Assembly (NCBI GenBank): GCA_907163375.1
Contig: CAJQUW010012959.1
Span: 124,001-188,000, forward strand
Origin: Prostheceraeus crozeri
Taxonomy: Eukaryota > Platyhelminthes > Polycladida > Euryleptidae
Reading direction: 5' to 3'
DNA length: 64,000 nucleotides
Below the pieces are notes generated by a model. It ran no database searches and was not told the DNA's origin. It saw nothing but the letters and a program-made list of their open reading frames with translations. Positions 1 to 11,900 of the stretch are shown in pieces. How positions within the stretch are numbered: position 1 is the first letter of the stretch; each line of letters begins with the position of its first letter. The translations under genes were made by a program, and so were the position numbers.

Positions 1-2
1 TT

Positions 3-449
3 GAAAAATACTTAAGTCATCGTCCTCCAGGGGTTTCGCGATTATACCTTCGGCCATTAGTAAACGCGAGAGGAAATGTGTGGTATTCCGTTCAGCCGGT
101 AGGCTTGCACACAATTGAGTCTATGGTTGGCGACATAATGAAAAAGGCCGGATACAATGGATATCATGCCACTCATTCTTTGCGTGCTAGTTCGGCAACT
201 CGTATGTTTGCCGCAGGACTTGACAGTAAAATAATAATGAAAATGACAGGTCATCGTAGTGAAAAATGCGTTAACAGCTATAAACGCATTTTAAAAGACC
301 AAACAAATACCGCATCCTTGATAATTCAAGGAGCAGAAAAAAATGTCGATAGCAACCAGATTGATTTGAGTAATATTGGTGATGGACATTCTCGAAAAAA
401 CATAAAAATTATTACTTCCAGTGGGACTATACTCGAAATCGACCAGTAA
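3..449 (+). CDS. Crypton/DUF3504-type tyrosine recombinase, C-terminal part (5' end outside window)
   Basis: The frame is open from the first bases of the window to the stop at 447-449, so the N-terminus lies upstream. The visible part covers the end of the tyrosine-recombinase catalytic fold: HSLRASSATRMF supplies the H-x-x-R box, MTGHRS the second His/Arg region, and the Tyr of VNSYKRIL fits the nucleophile. The ~40 residues after it are a non-conserved tail. This arrangement is typical of Crypton DNA transposons and of the DUF3504/ZMYM/KCTD1-type host genes derived from them. Such enzymes would cut and rejoin DNA through a 3'-phosphotyrosine. No stop or frameshift is seen here. It could be a Crypton or a domesticated derivative; the missing N-terminus would decide. 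Confidence 0.75.
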   Translation, partial: EKYLSHRPPGVSRLYLRPLVNARGNVWYSVQPVGLHTIESMVGDIMKKAGYNGYHATHSLRASSATRMFAAGLDSKIIMKMTGHRSEKCVNSYKRILKDQTNTASLIIQGAEKNVDSNQIDLSNIGDGHSRKNIKIITSSGTILEIDQ

Positions 450-1034
450 ACTGTACGAGTGCATGAACGATCAGTTATCAATAGCCGTTGATTATTTGCC
501 ATGTATATTAATGACTTATTAAATTATAGGAAATGTTGAAACGTGATACTCTGTTTTAACTAGAATTTTTCTAGGGTTACTGCACATATATTATATTGTC
601 TGACTAAAAATAAGCCAACAACATGATATTACATCTAGCCTATCGAGAAAATTACATCAACTGTCGTCACATTTCTTAGATCAAAACGTTAACACTTTAA
701 ACGATGGCAAAAACAACTTGGACGGGCTCCTCCTGACATTTCAATGCCACTTGCGTAATTTACGCAAAAACCGCTAGTCTGATATTATATCTCTAGGGTT
801 CTTATGCATATAGATATTTTTCCGGACATTATCTGCTTAAGCATTGAAATCCCATTGGAACATACTGTACTGTGATAATGTACTGTCTCCATTGCCGCAA
901 TGCAAATTTTTGGATTATGCATATAATAATTTGAAGCCGCTAATGTCCTACTGAGTGATAGAAGGAGGTTATGGTGAAAGAAGATCCAATATTAAGAAGA
1001 TAAACAAGCACATATGATGTGATTATGTATTGGC
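450..1034. other. No gene recognised
   Basis: AT-rich sequence with stops in all frames and no recognised repeat, RNA or promoter. Confidence 0.5.
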
Positions 1035-1497
1035 ATGGAAACACCGTTTGTTGATAAACGTCATCCAGTTATATCTCGAGTTGGCAGACATCAGGGTAAA
1101 GACTCCTCTCAAACATTACCCAGTGTTACGGGAATGTTATATCTGTTTTATCTCCTAATGATTTGTTTCGTTCTATCGATACAGACAAGATGTATGTTTT
1201 GCCAAACAAATTTCGTGCTGAATTGCAAGCTTAGTGCAAAACCGATGAGCTTATTGGTCAGACAGAAAGTGCAGAAGAGTTTTTGAACCTGCTGGTACGA
1301 GGTTTTTCTGATGTTTTTCACACGAATGAAAAGCTGCTCAAAACACTGACCACGCTTAGCGTGTCTAGTTGTGGTTGTGAAAGATCTTTCTATACTCTCA
1401 AAAGAATTAAAAGATTTTCTAGGACGAGTACATGTCCGATGAGAGATGGTGTAGTTTGTCGTTTCTTTCCATTGAAAAAGAACTCATAGCCCGTATG
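1035..1497 (+). pseudogene. hAT transposase, C-terminal remnant
   Basis: The recognisable part is the hAT dimerisation domain at about 1330-1490: LSVSSCGCERSFYTLKRIK matches the family's (L/V)SSAxCERSFSxLKxIK signature. A second frame then gives FLSIEKELIARMI, the usual end of such proteins. The domain is split over at least two frames and the BED zinc finger and catalytic core are absent, so this is a fossil. The frame from 1035 to 1286 has weaker similarity and may be the decayed middle of the same gene. Confidence 0.65.
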
Positions 1498-1499
1498 AT

Positions 1500-2384
1500 A
1501 TAAAGTGGCCCTGAAAAATGGCATTCAGATGTTATCGACATTTTTGCAACGTCAGAAAGAAGAATAGAATTGATGAAAAAATGAATGTTGAGTTGGAATG
1601 CTTTGTTTATTCTTCATCTAGAAGGTACAAGTGTACGGATGCTGTATATACTCGTATGCATTTTAAAACGATATGATAAAAGGCGAACATTTACATAATC
1701 GTTTGTAACTACCGTTTGCCTATTGATTCCAAGTTTAACAGGTTTAGGTGTTTACCTGGAATGAGAGACAATAATCGCCGATGATACATAGGCATATTGT
1801 TATATATGATGAGAAATTCATTCAGGAAGAGAGTTTTGCATTGATCAAGTATTTTATTGGTCAATTAGCAAACTGGTCGTATTGTAGACTACATGTATAT
1901 AAGTATTGTCAATCAGAATGATTATCATATTACAATATCAATGTACTGAAGATAAATATAATAGCAAAAATCTTCTTTTGCATAAAAACCTCCGGCACTG
2001 AGAAACAATTCTATTACGTATTGTGATGGTACTAAGCCCAGTTGGAAATAAAATTTATGTCAGTCCCAGACGAATAATTCGACTGTGGCATCGAAAGGGT
2101 TAATCGGTTAATCGACTGTGGATCGAAAGGGATCTCGAAACAAATCTGCTCTCGCTTCACACAGTGCATAAAAGAACTCCGTGCATTTTACATCCCATAA
2201 CATGAACGGGTTGGATTTCTTGTATATTAACTGAATACATTTTTAAACATACTTGGCGGAGGATTCGTTTCCAATCCAGCGTTGATTTTAGCTGAAGTGT
2301 TCTTGATTGAATTGTTCTTTAAGTGTGTGAGTATTTGACCGCTTGAATTTTATAATCCAGACTACATTATAAACTTCAAAATCG
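1500..2384. other. No gene recognised
   Basis: AT-rich non-coding sequence. A short imperfect direct repeat (ATCGAAAGG-containing units around 2090-2140) is the only structure noticed. Confidence 0.45.
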
Positions 2385-2896
2385 TTACAATATAGAACGC
2401 GTAATGTGTATTACGAAGATCAATAAACATTTTTCCACAAATATGCGAAAGTTCAGGCCTAGCATTGGCGATCCATACTTACATTCCCGCTCGCCACATC
2501 CTATTTTAGAATCCGACAACTGGCCTAGCATCAAAGCGTAAACGGAAGCTCCATAGTACCAAACAAAAACCGAGGATATTTTTACATGTTTCCGTCTGAC
2601 ACCCTCATACCTGGAATAGATGCTGACTTGCATACAGAAGAGAATGTCTTGCATGTCTTCTTAATATGAAGATAAACAATGCATTATCCTAGCTGCAAAA
2701 AAACAGCGCACTTTAATCGTGACATCACTGTACTGTAGGTACCTGTTGCAAAATCAGGACTTAGAACCTTTCCGCCATATACTATATATACTCTGGAAAA
2801 TAGAATGTTTGTAAGAAATTTCGCTACTTCGCATTCAGAGCTATAGAGCTAAAAAACAAATATAAACCGTATAGCAAGGCGACGTCGTTGAGACAT
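2385..2896 (-). pseudogene. Degenerate copy of the PAN/C-type-lectin gene
   Basis: Read on the minus strand from an ATG at 2896, the sequence follows the intact gene at 59727-58945: the RRR-containing start, a hydrophobic signal-peptide-like stretch now carrying a stop, SSE, YSRV-like and YGGKV-like matches, then a section reading RRKHVKISSVFVWYYGASVY that parallels RQKHTKILTQ...WHYGTSVYAL. The second half of the lectin domain is mostly lost. Homology continues upstream of the ATG (about 2940-3100 against 59800-59900), so the promoter region was copied too. The copy has stops and frameshifts and is non-functional. Confidence 0.7.
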
Positions 2897-3752
2897 AGCC
2901 ATCTATAAACAACTCTGTGTACAGATGCGGAAATATTTCTCATGTTTCAAATCGAGTATACATTGGGATACCAATCATCCAACACAGAACCAACGTTCGT
3001 ATAGTTAGCGATGTAGCGCTTATCATTCCATTGACCTCAAATTCGATTCGACACTCGCTAACATGGCAAATTTTTGATGAAATAAATACAATCAGTTCCA
3101 TTACTTTAACATCAAGTCTCTCAACAAAGCAAGCGAAGACAAACAATCTATTTTTCATGAAATTAGCAATTCTTTCAAAGCCAAACAATAAATTTCAGTA
3201 GAGTTTCTGTTGACGCGGACTTCCCTGCAGATGAAGGATAACAAGCACGAAGAGGAATAGTCTGCATCCAGGGCGGCACCTGAATATTGTTGGTTCAAGA
3301 TGTTTGCACTGTGAAAGTCAAAAATGTCAGACGCTTTCGACGATCAGCCAAACTTTGCGCAATCATCCAATTTTCCAGTGTTTTCGCTCCATTACGGTAG
3401 GCCTATAGTTCAGGAAATATAAAATCTGATGCCCAAGTTCCCAAATTTTGTCAAGTAGCTGTGACAAAGGCTGTTGAAGGCTCAAGCAACTACTCCACCT
3501 AGTCATGATTGCCTACATCTATGTCTCTGACTGCATTGCTTTTTGCTTACTACACATAAGAGAACACACGCGCACTTTTCTTCGCTAATATTGACACAAT
3601 TAAACGTTTAGTGCTGGTATTCGTTTACTAACTCGATCGAAAAGCACTTAGCATAGATATCAATAACTAATTAACGTTGACTCATAGATGCAATCTCTGT
3701 ATACATACCGCAAGCCTATTTTTGTTACAGTATTTCATCAAGCTGTTGTGTT
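2897..3752. other. Intergenic; first ~200 bp are the copied upstream region of the lectin gene
   Basis: The stretch 2940-3100 is recognisably related to the 5' flank of the intact lectin gene at 59800-59900. The remainder up to the transposon boundary shows no gene. Confidence 0.5.
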
Positions 3753-4512
3753 AGTAGTAATCCCATCCCAGGCGCAAGTCCAAAATGCGCAACCCCCCTC
3801 TGTCCGGCAGGTGAGGGAGTTCGCCAAGGATGTGTTGGGAGGAATGGGTCCGAGAGGAGGAAACGGGCCCCCCCCTCTGGAAGGAAGGCAGGAGTTTTCG
3901 GGTAAGGGTTGGGAAGGAAGGTGATGTGTGAGGGATAGAGTTGGAAAGAGGTGGGTGTTGATGGTGTGTGGAATGAGAAACGTTGGAAATCGTCATGAAG
4001 GAGGGTTTGGATTGGAAAGTGGAGTTCAGATGTAGAATCTGCGTGAAATGTTGGTTGGGGAAGGATTGAAGGAGGAGCAGCAAGGGGTAGAATCTCTGAA
4101 AACGTCAGAGTTGAAAAAGTCAGGTTTTGGGATGAGAAAGTCCATTTTTCGGTATGAAGGAGGTCTCGGATGGGAAAACGGAGTGCAAATTCGGACGTTT
4201 TGGCCACTTTTAGGTCTAGGAACGTCTTCCCAACTCAATCGGAGAGAAAAAGTTCTGACCCCCCCCCCTGCCAAACTTCCAACTTTGGTGTTAGAAATCG
4301 TAGAAAGTCGTGCAATAGCTCATTTAAAAGCTAAGAGTGAGAAAAATTCAGTGAAAAACATGGCTTCTTCGTATCTGCCTTCGTTTAGAGGTGAGACTTT
4401 ATTGAAATTTTGGACATTGACGAAAAAACGACAGAGTTAGAATTTTTATGAAAATCACTCTAGCGGGTGAAGCAAGCCTCGGACGGGAAAACAAAGACCA
4501 GATTTGGAATCA
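3753..4512. repeat. Left terminal inverted repeat of Polinton-like element 1
   Basis: Homologous to the outer ends of both arms of the 31367-51291 element; the portion 4210-4512 is repeated inverted at 19099-19401. C-rich tracts around 3787, 3870 and 4260 correspond to the G-rich tandem-repeat zone near 50700-51290. Open frames across it are shared by all copies but have no protein-like features. Confidence 0.75.
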
Positions 4513-4580
4513 GCGTCAAATTTGTAACAAATAATGTTCCGACCCCCCCTGCATGGATTGCCGATTGCATATTCACAGAA

Positions 4581-4635
4581 TATATAAGAACGGGATCCGG
4601 AGAGGAATTTCACTAAGTTGAGGAACTGACTACAG
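4581..4635 (+). promoter_or_regulatory. TATA box with short leader exon, subterminal promoter
   Basis: TATATAAG at 4581 is followed ~50 nt later by CTACAG|GTAAGT, a strong donor. The same module stands at 32085 (plus) and, inverted, at 50022-50029. It reads inward from the repeat and lies upstream of the second promoter at 5431, so it may be an alternative promoter of the coiled-coil gene or drive a non-coding transcript. Confidence 0.45.
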
Positions 4636-5430
4636 GTAAGTCGTTTCTCTTGAGTTCCGATATCGGACTTCTGACTTTCCATTGCTGATGTCAGCTAAGG
4701 TGTCAGGCTTATAGGTTAGTCAGTATAGCATGACTGACCATTTGATGATAGTAGGCCGAAATCTTCAAACGGCTATAACTTTGCTTCTACAAGTCCTTTA
4801 GACTTGATTCAAAAAACATTCGACAGCTCTTGCTGTGCTGTAGGTGACAGACTACTTATAAACGTTTTATGAGTAGTACTAAAATACTGAAAAATTTAAA
4901 TTTATATTTAATGATAATAATTAAAGTTTTTGAATAAAAAGCAGTCGTTTATGAGTCTCAGTGACTTGGGTCGTTTCCTCTTGTAAATAACTCCACTGGT
5001 TTTCATGTCGAAACTGGGGCCCGGATACCAACACAGTGATATGACGCACGCTCTGTCCGATCGAGGTTGGATTTGTGGGTCGAGGCCTTGGAGCTGGGAT
5101 AAGATCCCCTCTGAGTAATGCCTGTAACGGATTCAAGAGCTTAACACCCAAACGGTTGCTGGCTTGCTATCAGGCCTTCTCCGTCTAGCCTCAGTAACTC
5201 AGGCTTGGCAACGTCTATCGTTTGTCATTGTAACTTGGTAAAAATGGGACGGTTACTGCAAGCATTGACGTCAAACATTTTCGCGTCATAGGGGATTCCG
5301 TCTTTGTGTTGGGAGTTGGTAACGGAAAGCACGGTGACTGCCGATGCCCATACATGGTAAAACTGCTGTTGTCAAGTCAAAAGCACGGCCAAATAAGGAA
5401 GGTCTGAATCATAGCTTTGCGCTCCCTGGG
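4636..5430. other. Conserved non-coding stretch of the element
   Basis: Closely conserved at about 32136-32930 and inverted at 49180-49980. A minus-strand frame at 4921-5151 is not preserved in the right-arm copy (a stop interrupts it), so it is unlikely to be a gene. The function may be regulatory or related to replication. Confidence 0.45.
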
Positions 5431-5667
5431 TATATAAACCACGACTTTTCTCTAGTCTTCACTCCTGTTTCAAGTTGCAAGACGAACGGTGAGTGCTCTG
5501 ACAAGGTTTGCTATCAAACTTTGGGATTTAGGATAAAGCTAGGAATCATACCCTTTAACTTTGGTTGACGATTTTATTCCAACGTTTGCTATCAAATGTC
5601 TTTCAATGCATATCAGTAAGTAGTATCCTATAAACACTTGCAATCAAGTTTCACTCTATCTTTACAG
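5431..5667 (+). promoter_or_regulatory. TATA promoter, non-coding exon 1 and first intron of the coiled-coil gene (copy A)
   Basis: TATATAAA at 5431-5438; the leader runs to a donor ACG|GTGAGT after 5488; the intron ends TTTACAG at 5667, seven bases before the ATG at 5675. The same layout is kept in the two other copies (TATA at 32934 and 49178). Confidence 0.6.
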
Positions 5668-5674
5668 AATTATC

Positions 5675-6812
5675 ATGACTAAGCAGTGTAATGCTAGAAT
5701 GCTGGTTGGAAAATGCAGCTGTGGCCGCATCGCACGAGGGAGCGATCTTAAGAAACATCTAAAAGCTAAAGAGGGGACGATGGGCCATGAGAGGAAAGTG
5801 ATCTTGAGGTTGTGTGTGTCTTGCCGGATATGTGCGATGTGGGATGAGGCAGAGTTTATGAAGGTGCATTTGCAGTGTGAGACTGGGAACATCGGAGAGA
5901 AGGGGTTTAAGTCGTGGTTTGAGGGAATATTGTTGGCAATGGAGGAGAATGATTAGGATGTAGCTTCGATTGCGAAGGGGATGGCTGAGAAGAGTGATGA
6001 GGATACGACTGAGAAAGTGGAGTTGAGAGCGGAGATTAGGAAGATTAGGAAGATTAGGAAGATTTGGATGCGGTAATGGAAGATTTGTTTGGGGATATAG
6101 CGCATTTGAAGGAAGAGTGGGACGCACAGGAAAAGAAAGACAGGGAGGAAGTTGTTGAGTCTGTAGCGACATAATCGCCTAGGAAAGAGGTGCATGATAT
6201 GGAGGCGTTTGTGAGGTTGAAGGATCGTATGATGGCTATGGAGAGTGTAAATAGAAAAGTTTTGAAGGAGAATGAAGAGGTGAAGGCTAAGGTTGAAGGT
6301 ATGAAGGTGATGAGAGGGGAGTTGGAGGAGATGCGAGTGAAGGAGCAGGAGTGGTTGAAGGAAAGGAGTGGTATGATGAAGCGAGTGAAGGCGGTTGAGG
6401 GCTCAGAGTTGGAGTTGATGCGTGAGAAGAATGAGGTGGAGCGCATGCGAGGTGTGATGGAGGAAGTGAAAGAGACGAAGGTGATCAACAGGCGGTTGTT
6501 GTCGGAAGTGGAGCGATTGCATGAGCGTGTGAAGTGTATAAAAAGAAGAGTGTATGAAGTCCATCTTCCCTTCTTTGAAAATAATGTGTGCGATGCCCCA
6601 TCCATTACAAGCGACCCAAATCAAACACAACAATGCTACGAGGGCGACGGAGTCCGATGTCTCCACATGAGTATGGACATTACCGGTCAGCTTGAAGACT
6701 TCGTCGTCCGAAAAATTCGAAAGAAGTTGCCCAGTAAGTTTCCTCAACATGATCACTTCCTTTCCGCCTCTAATCTCCTATTCTTTTTCTTTCAGAGTTT
6801 TTGCAGAAGTGA
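5675..6812 (+). pseudogene. Coiled-coil protein of the Polinton-like family, copy A (broken)
   Basis: Homologous to the intact 354-codon gene at 48921-47795. The N-terminal Cys/His region (KCSCGRIARGSDLKKH, then Cys and His pairs) and the C-terminal part (YEVHLPFFENN, QLEDFVVRKIRKKLP) are clear, but in-frame stops occur near 5954 and 6172 and the acidic middle is shortened. The terminal intron 6734-6795 is 62 nt and is followed by a 17-nt coding exon ending at 6812. Decayed, but its 3' hairpin and ribozyme remain. Confidence 0.75.
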
Positions 6813-6841
6813 GAGTGTCGGTGGACGGAGAACGACCCATG

Positions 6842-6857
6842 GGCTCTTTTAAGGGCC
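6842..6857 (+). promoter_or_regulatory. Histone-like 3' stem-loop (copy A)
   Basis: GGCTCTTTTAAGGGCC folds into a 6-bp stem with a 4-nt UUUA loop, the size and near-consensus sequence of the metazoan histone mRNA 3' stem-loop, preceded by ACCCATG and followed by AACC. It lies 29 nt after the stop codon and 3 nt before the twister ribozyme. Confidence 0.65.
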
Positions 6858-6860
6858 AAC

Positions 6861-6927
6861 CTTCTAATGCAGCTAAAGCGGTCCCAAGCCCGCCACATAT
6901 CTTCGGATATGGAATGCAGAGGGGAAG
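6861..6927 (+). ncRNA. Twister self-cleaving ribozyme (copy A)
   Basis: It contains the diagnostic GCGGTCCCAAGCCCGC loop-stem and TAATGCAGC. P1 is CUUC/GAAG, P2 UGCA/UGCA, P4 GCGG/CCGC around UCCCAAGC, and P5 CAUAUC-UUCG-GAUAUG; GAGGGG can form the loop pseudoknot with UCCC. The expected cut is after U6865 (CU|AAUGC). All core positions look intact although the neighbouring gene is broken. Twister is an established ribozyme class; activity here is inferred. Confidence 0.88.
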
Positions 6928-7032
6928 AAAAATGATGAATGGAATGAAGGGAGGACATTCATGCGCCACACGCAACACATCACAAACTTCTCTCTTTGCT
7001 AGTGAACAAGCTCTTGTCAGTGTCGTACAAAA

Positions 7033-7560
7033 GTTTTACTGCAGCACAGGTTGATGTATAGTTAGAAAGTTTGATCATGACATTTATTCGTAAGTCTAGT
7101 CAGAAACTTTATCATGTTGTACAAAGGTTTTACTGCAGCACAGGTTGATGTATAGTTAGAAAGTTTGATCATGACGTTTATTCATAAGTCTAGTCAGAAA
7201 CTTTATCATGTTGTACAAAGGTTTTACTGCAGAACAGGTTGATGTATAGTTAGAAAAGTTTGATCATGATGTTTTATGAAACACAAGTGTTATGAAATGT
7301 AAGCGTTAGTGTAGTCAAATAATATTACCGCGACACCCGTTTGAGAAAGTAAAGTTTGATCATGACGTTTATTCGTGAGTGTCGTCAGAAAGTGTATCGT
7401 GGTTTGTAAAAGTTTTACTGCAACACAGGTTAATGTATAGTTAGAAAAGTTTGATCATGACGTTTTATGAAACACACATGTCATGAAATGCAGGCGTTAG
7501 TGTAGTCAACTAGTTTTTTACCGCGACGCACGTTTGTGAAAATAAAGTTTGATTATTGAC
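7033..7560. repeat. 94-bp tandem repeats downstream of the ribozyme
   Basis: Units beginning GTTTTACTGCAG start at 7033, 7127 and 7221; later units (from about 7409) are more diverged. The other copies of the element have only one or two equivalents (near 34550), so the array expanded in this copy. Confidence 0.75.
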
Positions 7561-7849
7561 GTATGACTGAACGAACTCACCACAGCACTAGAAAGTTTTA
7601 GAAGGTTTTACTGCACAGTGTAGATTGTCTTGTAACTTACTTTCAGTGTTAGAAAGTTTTTTTGGAGACAGTTGTCAAATGTTTCCCTAATAGAAAATTC
7701 AAACTCCATAACTGGTAGATTAGCTTCATCAGGTTTACTAAAAGCAGTTTTCTACTGCAGTGAGACTGAGAGTTTAGAATGTTATATGAAAACAGTGTTC
7801 ACCACAGCGCTAGAAAGTGTAGCACAACACAAGTGTTATGAAAAATACT
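7561..7849. other. Non-coding tail shared by all copies of the family
   Basis: Homologous to about 34690-34970 and, inverted, 47160-47440. Homology between element 1 and the palindromic element ends near 7826/34973; beyond this the two carry different genes. Confidence 0.5.
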
Positions 7850-8302
7850 TTATTTGGTCTTTGATTTAACATCATTGAAACCCACTTTACTAATAGCAAT
7901 GACAATATGGTTTATTTCATTCAGAAGCAAATGATCGCCGTAACCATGAAAGTTGTCCATCCGAGAAATAATCTTCCACAGATGTCGTGTATAAAACTCA
8001 GAAGCATCAGTAACATATTCTTGTCCACAGGAAGGAAATTGAAAATCAACACTTTCCGCTACTTCACCTTGTGGAAAATGAATGTAATTTACATGTGCAA
8101 TTAAATGAGCTTTGATGAGACTGTCTTTGAAATAAGATATCAACTACGTAAATATTTTTCGTGTGTAGTCTAAACATGCTTCCAATTCTGTCTCCTCCCT
8201 TTGAAACTCAAGGATGTAATCTTGTATTAGGCCTCCGAAGCACTCTTGATGAAAACGAATCGTGCAATCATCATGTTTCAATGTATTGACTTCAGGTGCC
8301 AT
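7850..8302 (-). pseudogene. 140-150-codon family protein, copy 1 (one in-frame stop)
   Basis: From ATG at 8302 the frame runs to the stop at 7850 with a single internal TAG (about 8146). It is a paralogue of the genes at 16389-15967 and 19039-18617: shared features are an N-terminal RFHQECFGGLIQDY-like segment, KGRLVA-like and IEF-like strands (here KAHLIAHVNYIHF), FYxRHxxKIxSRxDxF and a final LLLxxIxHIxI strand. No known domain is recognised. AATAAA overlaps the stop codon (CCAAATAAAG). It points away from the polymerase gene, which starts only ~150 bp upstream. Confidence 0.65.
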
Positions 8303-8441
8303 GGTTGAGTCTATTGCTAAACATCATGTTTGCCAAACACGATTTCAAGAACGCGCTATAAATGTGCGTGCGCACATCGGGAACTATAGCTCGTCTGTGA
8401 TTGGACGAGAGGTCTCATCCATTCACCGCTTAGGAAAATCT

Positions 8442-8490
8442 TATAAAAGGCAGTGCACCAGCTCTGCTCTTCACATTTATCTTTCACAAG
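8442..8490 (+). promoter_or_regulatory. TATA box and non-coding exon 1 of the DNA polymerase gene
   Basis: TATAAAAGG at 8442-8450, then a short leader ending CACAAG|GTGAGT after 8490. The first intron probably ends at 8876 (CCTTTTCAG). The architecture matches that of the coiled-coil gene. Confidence 0.55.
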
Positions 8491-8919
8491 GTGAGTGTCG
8501 GTGAGCTCCTGCTATCAAGTTGAATAGTCTCTTGCTATCACATCTTCTGCTCATAAAACATATCATCGCTGTAATACTTCCTTTGCTCGAGCGTTCCTTC
8601 GGGACCGCGGGTACTGCCGTAGAGGGATTGCGTCGCACGGGTTGTTCGTCGTTTGTTAGACTGAAACCTCTGAGCCGTTGCTCATGTTGGGCGTTCGACT
8701 TCATACTCAACCTGATGCTTTCTCTCGCCAGGTCAGAGTACTTCAGCCATTCGACAAAGGTTAGTCTTTATGATATAGAATAGAGTGAAATGTAACTCAT
8801 TAGATGTCACTTCAATGATTGTTCCCATGATAAACGTTGACTAGGTAAATGAAACGATTCTCATTTTCCTTTTCAGTGATTGAAGTTCAACAATTAATCC
8901 ACTACATCCTGCCAAGAAA

Positions 8920-11900
8920 ATGGAATTCAACAAAGTTGAAAATTACCGCATTGCTACTGAGATGGAGAAGGCCACGATCGAGCAATGTAGGTATTTGTAT
9001 CAAGATTGACTCTATTACTAACATCATTAGGGTAGTCATCCTCATTAAAATTAAGAGCCCTTCCCTTATTTTGTTCACGTTTAAACCGAATCCAAATTTA
9101 CCTCTGCTCATCTTTGCTGTCATTATTTTTCAGTGCATGAATGCGTTTGTAATGGGGAACCCGTCCCCCAAGGAGCAATCGGGCAAGCTTACGAGCGGCT
9201 TGGAAAGTGTAAGTACCCTCACTTATGAAAGTTGGAATGTCATGTTTTAGCACTTCTGTATTCGTATAGCTTGCTCTCCATCATTGTTGTCTCCGCAACC
9301 TCTAATCTCATCTCTTTGGCGAATATGAAGAAGTAAAAGGAAGCCGCGAGGCGGAGATTTAAGGACGAATTTCCGGCCCTACCTTCCCGCTCCACCACCA
9401 CTACCAACCAAACAACTCCCTACCATCCATCGATCTCGGCCATTGTCCAACCTCCACCGTCGCCAGCACCGGTACCTGTGCCAGTCCCTGCTCCCCGTCA
9501 CCACATCCCTCCGACACCGAAGCCAAGGACCCTTCCACCTTCGACCCGTGTCCCACTCCTACCTCCTCCGCGTCCATCCCTGCTGCCAGACAACAACGTC
9601 ACTCTAAGGCTGAGCAAGTTTTCCCTTGAGAGGCTCGTTCGCGATTATGAGTTAGAAAGCTTTGAAGCTGTACAAGACATTCATCCTTTCTTGATGAATA
9701 ATATAGGCTTAATTCATCAAATGTTGGCGAGATTGGATAGATTTTTACTTATTGGCATGTTCTATCTCACTGCTCGTTTCAATAAGGTAGACAGTAGCAC
9801 GGAAGAAGTAGAGTCCACTGTGACCATTAGGATAGCCTCCTGTGCTGCTGATCTCATAGGTGATGTAAACGAGTGGATAGAAAGACATGCGACCTATCTC
9901 GTCAGCAACTTAAATAAATTGATGAAAGAGACAGCGGTCTGGTCTTTGATGGGATAGAGAAGGTAGACATTAAAATAAATCTTTTAGAAAATTTACAAGG
10001 GAGTGGTTGTTTCACCCTCCCCAAAGCACTGGCTGACAAAAAGGCTGTCATCAATGTAGAATGTCAGTCCCAGTGTTTTAAGTATGCCGTCCTCTCCATT
10101 CTTCACTATAATGATGTAGGTATGCATCGTCAAAGAGTCACCAAGTATTGTGAATGGGAGGATGAGCTTAAGTTTGACGGGTTAGATGTCAACACATTAG
10201 ATTTTAAAGGCATCGCCCAATTTGAAAAATTGAATAACATTAAGATCGTCGTCCATCTCTGGGAAAAAGGTCTGAAGGGCGTTAGGTATAATAATCGCCA
10301 AAGTAACTTCGACCGGGTTGTCAATCTCCTCCTAGTCCATAGCGACAACCACCCAGAATGGCATTATTGTGGCATTCCTAAAATTTCAAAGTTATACCAT
10401 CATCAAGCAACCTATAGGGATAATTTCTACTACTGTGATCGCTGCACACGGCGTTTCACATCTAAACCATATCTTGAACAGCATTACGAGTGGTGCTCTC
10501 GGGGGTAAACTTCAAATGGAATACATGCCCAATGATAAATTTTATAGGTATGAAGAAAACGGCAATGAGCTCAGTCCCATATGTACCATCTATGCGGACA
10601 TTGAATGCTATATTGAACAAGAAGATCTAAGTCATGAGCCAGCAGCCATTGCCTGTTATGAAGTCTGGCATCCATATTATAGGAACCAAAATAAAATGCA
10701 TGTGTGGCAAGGCGAGGAGTGCGTTGAAGACTTCCTCAACTTTCTAGATAGGAAAGCCCGTTTTCATCAACGCTATGAAACGGAGCTAACTAGGAAACCC
10801 ATGTGCTTCACAGAAGCCGATAAAATCAAGTTTGATAGGACCACGGAATGTCCCCGCTGCTGTTCATCCTTTGATGATCAGCAACATAAGAAAGTGAGGG
10901 ACCATTGCCATCTCAGTGGTAAATTTAGGTCTGCGTTATGCAGTAAATACAATATGAAACTTAGGCTCAAACGGCGAACGCTCCCCGTCATCTTCCATAA
11001 CTTTAAATGTTATGATGCTCACATCATCATTCGCCATGGATTCGGTAAAATGAAATCCTGGTCATCCAAAGTGATTGCACAAAGTAAGGAAAAATTTATG
11101 TGCATCACTGCTAAAGTCCAAGTCGATAAGACGAAGGAGGGGAAGCCTTCTATCGTCTTCTATGACATAAAGTTTCTAGAGAGTTTCCAGTTTATGTCTC
11201 TTCCTTAGCCGCGTTGGCTAATAATTTAGAAACACTTCCCCTCACTCAACATTTAAGGAAATACTATCCCAACATAAGTAACAGTCTGATACGACGGAAA
11301 GGGGTGTTTCCTTATAGTTATTTTAGTTCAATGGATACATTGAAAGAAACATCCCTTCCGTCCATCGATAAATTTAAAAATGATTTGACGGGTGAGGACT
11401 GTTCGCTGGATGATTATAGGCATGCAGAGCAAGCATGGTTAGTATTTAGGTGCCGCACTTTTGGTGACTACATGCTTGCCTACTTAAAATTAGACGTCTA
11501 TCTGTTGGCTGACGTGTTTGAGACTTTTAGGAAAGTTACATTAGAACAGGACGCCTTAGACCCCGTTCATTTTGTTAGTCTGCCGGGTCTGTCCTATCAG
11601 TCAGCCTTCAAAATGACGAAAGAGAGCATTCATTTACTGCAAGATGCAGAAATGTACACGTTATTTAAACGAGGTATTAGGGGTGCCTTAACATTTGTTA
11701 ACAAACATGTTGTCAACAGCACCCAAGACATAGGATCGACCACGCATTTAATGTACATAGACCAAAATAATTTGTATGGGAGTGCACTCTCCAAGCCTTT
11801 GCCACAGTCTGACTTCCAATGGGTAGAGCCCCATGACATTGAACACTTCTCCAATCCAGCACACATCATGGCACTGGGAGATGACGCCGACATAGGTTAT

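Noticed and set aside
3725-4440. Long overlapping frames in the left terminal repeat (up to 160 codons) and equivalents at 31500-32027 and 50100-50626
   Set aside because: They exist in several frames and both strands, are Pro/Gly-rich because of C-rich tracts, shift between copies, and have no promoter or domain.
4921-5151. 76-codon minus-strand frame in element 1
   Set aside because: The right-arm copy has a stop within it, and no frame of this length is open in the left-arm copy.
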